Positions 60,538 through 64,000 of a stretch of 64,000 nt of DNA are shown one piece after another. The stretch comes from Herbaspirillum chlorophenolicum. GTDB lineage: Bacteria; Pseudomonadota; Gammaproteobacteria; Burkholderiales; Burkholderiaceae_D. How positions within the stretch are numbered: position 1 is the stretch's first letter; every line of letters begins with the position of its first letter. Where the stretch lies: NCBI RefSeq assembly GCF_001189955.1, contig NZ_LFLT01000018.1, forward strand, positions 1 through 64,000, written 5' to 3'. The notes beneath the pieces were generated by a model. It was given only the letters and a program-made list of their open reading frames with translations. It searched no databases and was not told the origin of the DNA. Position numbers and translations under genes: made by a program.

Positions 60538-60566
60538 GAACTGTCATGCCGGCCGTCGTTACCAAT
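60538..60566 (+). promoter_or_regulatory. Weak hrp-box-like site
   Basis: GGAACT, 16 bases, then TTACCAA: two mismatches to CCAC in the second half. It lies 147 bp before ATG 60714 in the right orientation. Weakest of the set. Confidence 0.3.
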
Positions 60567-60713
60567 GGTCGGACGGGCAGCTTGAAGATCGCAAATCCGG
60601 TTTCGCCGCCTGTCTCCGCATAACTTATACGCATCGTTGGCGCCAATGCCCGATGCGACACCTGGCGCGATATTGCGCCCCAATCAACAACGCATACGAA
60701 AGAACGCAAGATC

Positions 60714-63380
60714 ATGACTAGCATCGCAAACACACCTGGCCTGCATCCGACCCAGTCTATCCAATCAATTCAGTCCGACTTCACCACCGCCACAACCAGT
60801 TCGGACGCCACCGCCGGCTCCAAGAAACTGCACGTCTCTCTGGAAGAATTTGCCGCCCGCCAGCCCAATAGCCAGGTCAACCATCGCATCATCGTTGGCG
60901 CCGGTCCACGCGGTACGGCACAGGTCTGCGAAGACCTGCTGTTCATGCTGGAGCACAAGAAAGACTTCCTGAAGCTGGGCCAGAACAAGGACTACCGCAT
61001 GGAGACCACCCTGATCGAACGCAAGCCCAAGGATTGGGTAGCGCGCGGTAACGGCTGGGGTCCCGACCAAGGCGTGGGTACCGTCAATACCTCGCCAGAA
61101 AAAGCACAGAAGCACAAAGAGCGCCTGAGCGCGCTGTACAAGGAATTTCGCGCCGAACTCGGTAGTAAGTACGCCGAAAAGAACCCAATTGCACACGCTG
61201 CCCTGGAAACCGCCTTCAAGGCGCCGGAAGGCACCGATGATGCCCCGACCACGGGCCGTGCTGCACTGACTCGCGCCGACCAAGGGCAGGAAGAACTGGA
61301 TCATTTCACTGATCTGTGCAAACTGGCGCACGAAACCTTTCCGTTCTTGAAAATCAACGTGATCACCGAAGCCTCGGTGGACAAGATCGATATCTCGGAC
61401 GCCGCTAATCCCAAGGTCCTGGTGCGTAACGTGAAACAGCCCGGTTCTTCCGCAGTCGAGCTCAGTGCTCGCGGTCTGGTGCTCAACACCGGCACCACCG
61501 TCAAGAATCCGATCTCGGACACGGAAGTGCAAAAGCTCACCTTTGCAAAACCGATGAACCAGGAGGATCTGAATGAGTTCCTGGGCGCCAAGGGCCTGCT
61601 TGACGCCGAGGGCGAATTGAAACAAGGCGCCAAGGTGCTGGTGGGGGGGACCGGCCTGTCGCTGTACGATCAACTGATCGCCCTGCACGGTTCGATGAAG
61701 CTGATGGAAGTCGACGAGCAGTCGCCCTTCGGCTACAAGCTGACCGACGCCGCCAAGGCTAAATACCAGGGCGCGCTGACCGTGGTCAGCTTCACGGGGG
61801 GCAAGTGGATCTCACCACGCCATACCAACTCTGCGGAGTGGACCCAGGAGAAAAAGCCCCTCGGCACCGCCGAAGAGCTGCATGCAATGTACCTGCACCA
61901 GGATGGCCAGGAAGTCTATAAGAGCTTTGCCAAACTGGCCATTGCGTCGGTGGCGACTACCTTGCGCATGACAATAGATGAAGTTCACCAGACCGGCCTG
62001 ACCACCGAGGCATTGCTGGCGGCGCAGGGTGATTCGACCTTGAAGCACATGGACAAGCTGACGCAAGCCACCAGGCTGACCGGCCCGGCCCGCGAGCAGG
62101 CTTTGAAGGAAGCCACCTGGACGCTGGAAGGCGCCCGGCGCCAGGCTTACCTGCCAATGATCCTCGGCTATGGCCCGACCGAAAATCCGGATGAGACCAT
62201 TGCCCGCATGACTGAACTGGCGCCGCTGACATTCAAGGGGCGCGCCGGTTACCTGATGGAGCGGGCGCAGCCGGCCGGTGTGACTACCAGCGAAGTTGCC
62301 CGCGGCCGCGGTAACAAGGAAGAGATGGACGTGCTCACCACGCTGACCAACGACATCACTGCATCGCCTTTCCGCGTGCATTATTTTGCGGTGATGCTCA
62401 AGGAAGCGGGTATTCTCGATTATCAGCGAGGCAGCTATGGCGATTTCAAGGTCAAACCGGGCGACAACCAGATCGAATTCAAGGGCCGCGACATGGCAGC
62501 ATCGGCCAAGTTCGACGTCTTCGTGGTATCGCCCACGTTCGATCGCAAGGCTGAACCGGCACTGCAATCGCTGGCTGGCCAGGTGGTTCCGGTTGACGAG
62601 AGCCTGCCAGACCTGCCAGCACTGACCGGCAACCGCTTGATGACCCGCGTTAAGGTGGAAGCAGGCGAAGATGCTCGTGTGCCAGTCCAGGACTTCGGCT
62701 ACAACGGCGCCGGCGCGGCGCTGCCCGGGACGCGGTCCAAGGTCGGTCTGGTGTCGTATGACGTCAATAACCGCGATTCGGCCTACGATGTGAGCCCAGG
62801 CTTGACGCTGCGCCGCATGGCCCAGGAGCACCTGTATGCCGCCAAGTTGTCCGGTGCGGCGTTCGAAGAAGTCGAGCGTCTGTATGACAAGCACGCCAAA
62901 GTGGCTCCGGCTGCATTCAAGGCCGAGGTGGGCCCGTTCAGCGACGCCTTCGACTCGGGCGAGAAGAAGGCCGCCTTCGTCACTGCCATCGATGACGCGA
63001 TCAAGCAGGATCCAGCAGCGCTCAACAAGGGCGATACCTTCGCCGTATTGGCTGACCTGTTCGCCCGAAGCAAGCTGGGTCCGGACACGGCCGGTGTAGT
63101 GGCCAAGTATATGGCCGACAATCCTGCCAAGTTCGGTGTCGAAGGTGATGAGCGCATGCGCGCCTTCGTGGCAGCCGGTATCGAATACAACAGCAAGAAA
63201 GACGAGCTGCCCAAATTCGAGCCGGCCGACCAGCAGAAGTTGTTTGCCCGCTCGGTGGATTATCCGCTGCACGTGCACCAGGCCGTCTATGAAGAAGCCA
63301 AGCAGATCGCGGAGGACCGCCGCAATGAACCGAAGATCCGTCGCCGTCCGAATTTCGATACGATTAGCCGAGGCGCATGA
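60714..63380 (+). CDS. Large FAD/NAD(P)-binding protein, T3S-associated
   Basis: An 888-aa protein. The first 40 residues are Ser/Thr/Gln-rich without hydrophobic signal, as in T3S substrates. A Rossmann motif IIVGAGPRGTAQV starts near residue 58, with further nucleotide-fold pieces VLNTGTTVKN and VLVGGTGLSLYDQL, so a FAD-NAD(P)-binding oxidoreductase-like domain covers about 55-650. The last 180 residues are a separate helical domain. It follows a terminator and is followed by one, so it is monocistronic. Metabolic monooxygenase and exported enzyme are both possible; context and N-terminus favour the latter. Confidence 0.7.
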   Translation: MTSIANTPGLHPTQSIQSIQSDFTTATTSSDATAGSKKLHVSLEEFAARQPNSQVNHRIIVGAGPRGTAQVCEDLLFMLEHKKDFLKLGQNKDYRMETTLIERKPKDWVARGNGWGPDQGVGTVNTSPEKAQKHKERLSALYKEFRAELGSKYAEKNPIAHAALETAFKAPEGTDDAPTTGRAALTRADQGQEELDHFTDLCKLAHETFPFLKINVITEASVDKIDISDAANPKVLVRNVKQPGSSAVELSARGLVLNTGTTVKNPISDTEVQKLTFAKPMNQEDLNEFLGAKGLLDAEGELKQGAKVLVGGTGLSLYDQLIALHGSMKLMEVDEQSPFGYKLTDAAKAKYQGALTVVSFTGGKWISPRHTNSAEWTQEKKPLGTAEELHAMYLHQDGQEVYKSFAKLAIASVATTLRMTIDEVHQTGLTTEALLAAQGDSTLKHMDKLTQATRLTGPAREQALKEATWTLEGARRQAYLPMILGYGPTENPDETIARMTELAPLTFKGRAGYLMERAQPAGVTTSEVARGRGNKEEMDVLTTLTNDITASPFRVHYFAVMLKEAGILDYQRGSYGDFKVKPGDNQIEFKGRDMAASAKFDVFVVSPTFDRKAEPALQSLAGQVVPVDESLPDLPALTGNRLMTRVKVEAGEDARVPVQDFGYNGAGAALPGTRSKVGLVSYDVNNRDSAYDVSPGLTLRRMAQEHLYAAKLSGAAFEEVERLYDKHAKVAPAAFKAEVGPFSDAFDSGEKKAAFVTAIDDAIKQDPAALNKGDTFAVLADLFARSKLGPDTAGVVAKYMADNPAKFGVEGDERMRAFVAAGIEYNSKKDELPKFEPADQQKLFARSVDYPLHVHQAVYEEAKQIAEDRRNEPKIRRRPNFDTISRGA

Positions 63381-63430
63381 GGCAGGTTGTTCGATTGTAG
63401 CGGCCAACCTTTAGGTCGCTAGCAATTTGA

Positions 63431-63465
63431 AAAATGGCGGGAAGGATTATCCTTCCCGCCATTTT
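63431..63465. terminator. Bidirectional terminator
   Basis: A perfect 16-bp stem (AAAATGGCGGGAAGGA with its complement) around TTA, with A and T runs at its base, between the convergent 888-aa gene and enoyl-CoA hydratase gene. Confidence 0.92.
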
Positions 63466-63512
63466 CTTTGATTGAATTGCAGCACACCCAACGGTGTGCC
63501 ATCGATAACGCC

Positions 63513-64000
63513 TCAGTCTGCTTCCCGCATCCACTCATCGAGCACGACGCGATGCACGGACAGAAATGGCCTTTCGACCGGTAGCGCCATGCGGGCGCGC
63601 AGCGATGGGCCGGCGCGCAAACGGGCGCCAACGCGCACGGCGTCCGCGGTCATGTCGACCGAGCCGGGTGCTATGGCAATGGCGCGAATCAGTTTGCTCG
63701 ATGCTTGCTGCGCCTGGGCGTCGCCCAGCAGCAGTGACGCGATCAGGGCCGTAATATGCTCATCGAGCGCTTCAGGCGCAACGACCTCATGGACCAGGCC
63801 GAGTTCTGCCGCCCGCACTGCGGTAAGTTGTTCGCTGGTTTGAAAATAGCGCTGGCACTGGCGGGCGCCAATGGCGCGCACCAGGTGCGGCGTGATGACA
63901 GCAGGTGCCATGCCGAGATTGTCGTCGACCATCGTGAAGCGCACATGGTCGGCTGCGATACCTATATCGCAGGCCGCAATCATTCCTGCCCCGATGCCGA
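63513..64000 (-). CDS. Enoyl-CoA hydratase/isomerase family protein (5' part beyond window)
   Basis: The C-terminal 162 residues are visible; the frame is open to the right edge. GIGAGMIAACDIGIAAD matches the crotonase oxyanion-hole/substrate region, followed by FTMVDDNLGMAPAVI and the usual ARCQRYF, LTAVRAAELGLVHEVV. The Glu-rich catalytic loop typical of hydratases reads MVDDNLGMAPA here. Methylglutaconyl- or enoyl-CoA hydratase activity is plausible. It appears to mark the return to ordinary metabolic genes. Confidence 0.9.
   Translation of the reverse strand, partial: GIGAGMIAACDIGIAADHVRFTMVDDNLGMAPAVITPHLVRAIGARQCQRYFQTSEQLTAVRAAELGLVHEVVAPEALDEHITALIASLLLGDAQAQQASSKLIRAIAIAPGSVDMTADAVRVGARLRAGPSLRARMALPVERPFLSVHRVVLDEWMREAD

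Noticed and set aside
61812-63407. 531-codon minus-strand open frame opposite the 888-aa gene
   Set aside because: Shadow frame with high His/Arg/Gln content and no motif; the plus-strand frame has the Rossmann motif and good codon use.
1-64000. CRISPR arrays, insertion sequences, rRNA genes
   Set aside because: No regularly spaced repeats, transposase frames with terminal repeats, or rRNA-like sequence were seen; the only tandem repeats are in-frame units inside two genes.

Overview
The window reads as chromosome of a high-GC beta-proteobacterium. Gene content (an Hrp-type type III secretion system under a HrpL-like ECF sigma factor, beside an FhaB/FhaC-like two-partner secretion pair) points to a plant- or host-associated Burkholderiales, with Herbaspirillum or a close relative the best guess. 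The genus is an inference.

Layout. (1) 1-1.36 kb: a lower-GC coiled-coil gene running off the left edge, then a tRNA(CAT)-like 3' half and a terminator; this looks like the end of an element integrated at a tRNA gene. (2) 1.38-6.6 kb, minus strand: two-partner secretion pair (TpsB then TpsA) plus a small unknown gene. (3) 6.8-23.9 kb: accessory arm of a type III secretion (T3S) locus. It holds a giant Pro/Ala-rich effector candidate with a small partner, a PLP aminotransferase homologue lacking its catalytic lysine, a CesT-like chaperone, several very small exported-type proteins, a six-repeat 794-aa protein and a methyltransferase. (4) 23.9-24.6 kb: HrpL-type ECF sigma factor. (5) 24.8-45.7 kb: the injectisome core, in order sctW, tyeA-like, sycN-like, sctX, sctY, sctV, [SH3-ligand-rich effector candidate plus partner], sctD, N, O, P, Q, R, S, T, U, unknown Cys-rich protein, sctI, J, K, L, HrpF/HrpG-position genes, sctC. 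(6) 46.3-57.7 kb: a type IVb (R64/Tcp-like) pilus operon with a PilT-family ATPase. (7) 57.9-63.4 kb: chaperone, effector candidate, phosphoribosyltransferase, then an 888-aa FAD/NAD(P)-binding protein. (8) 63.5 kb to the right edge: partial enoyl-CoA hydratase, ordinary metabolism.

How it fits together. By eye I find 13 sites of the form GGAAC(C/T)-N15/16-NNACNNA (the hrp-box layout), almost all 6-140 bp upstream of genes in the matching orientation. They precede sctW, sctD and sctI, both arms of the accessory region, the chaperone/effector operon and the pilus region, so injectisome, candidate effectors and type IVb pilus appear to form one HrpL-type regulon. No classical translocon (YopB/YopD/LcrV or their SycD chaperone) is visible. 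Many of the box-controlled genes are unrecognised and are the most likely source of new biology. All calls are from reading sequence only; no database search was possible.
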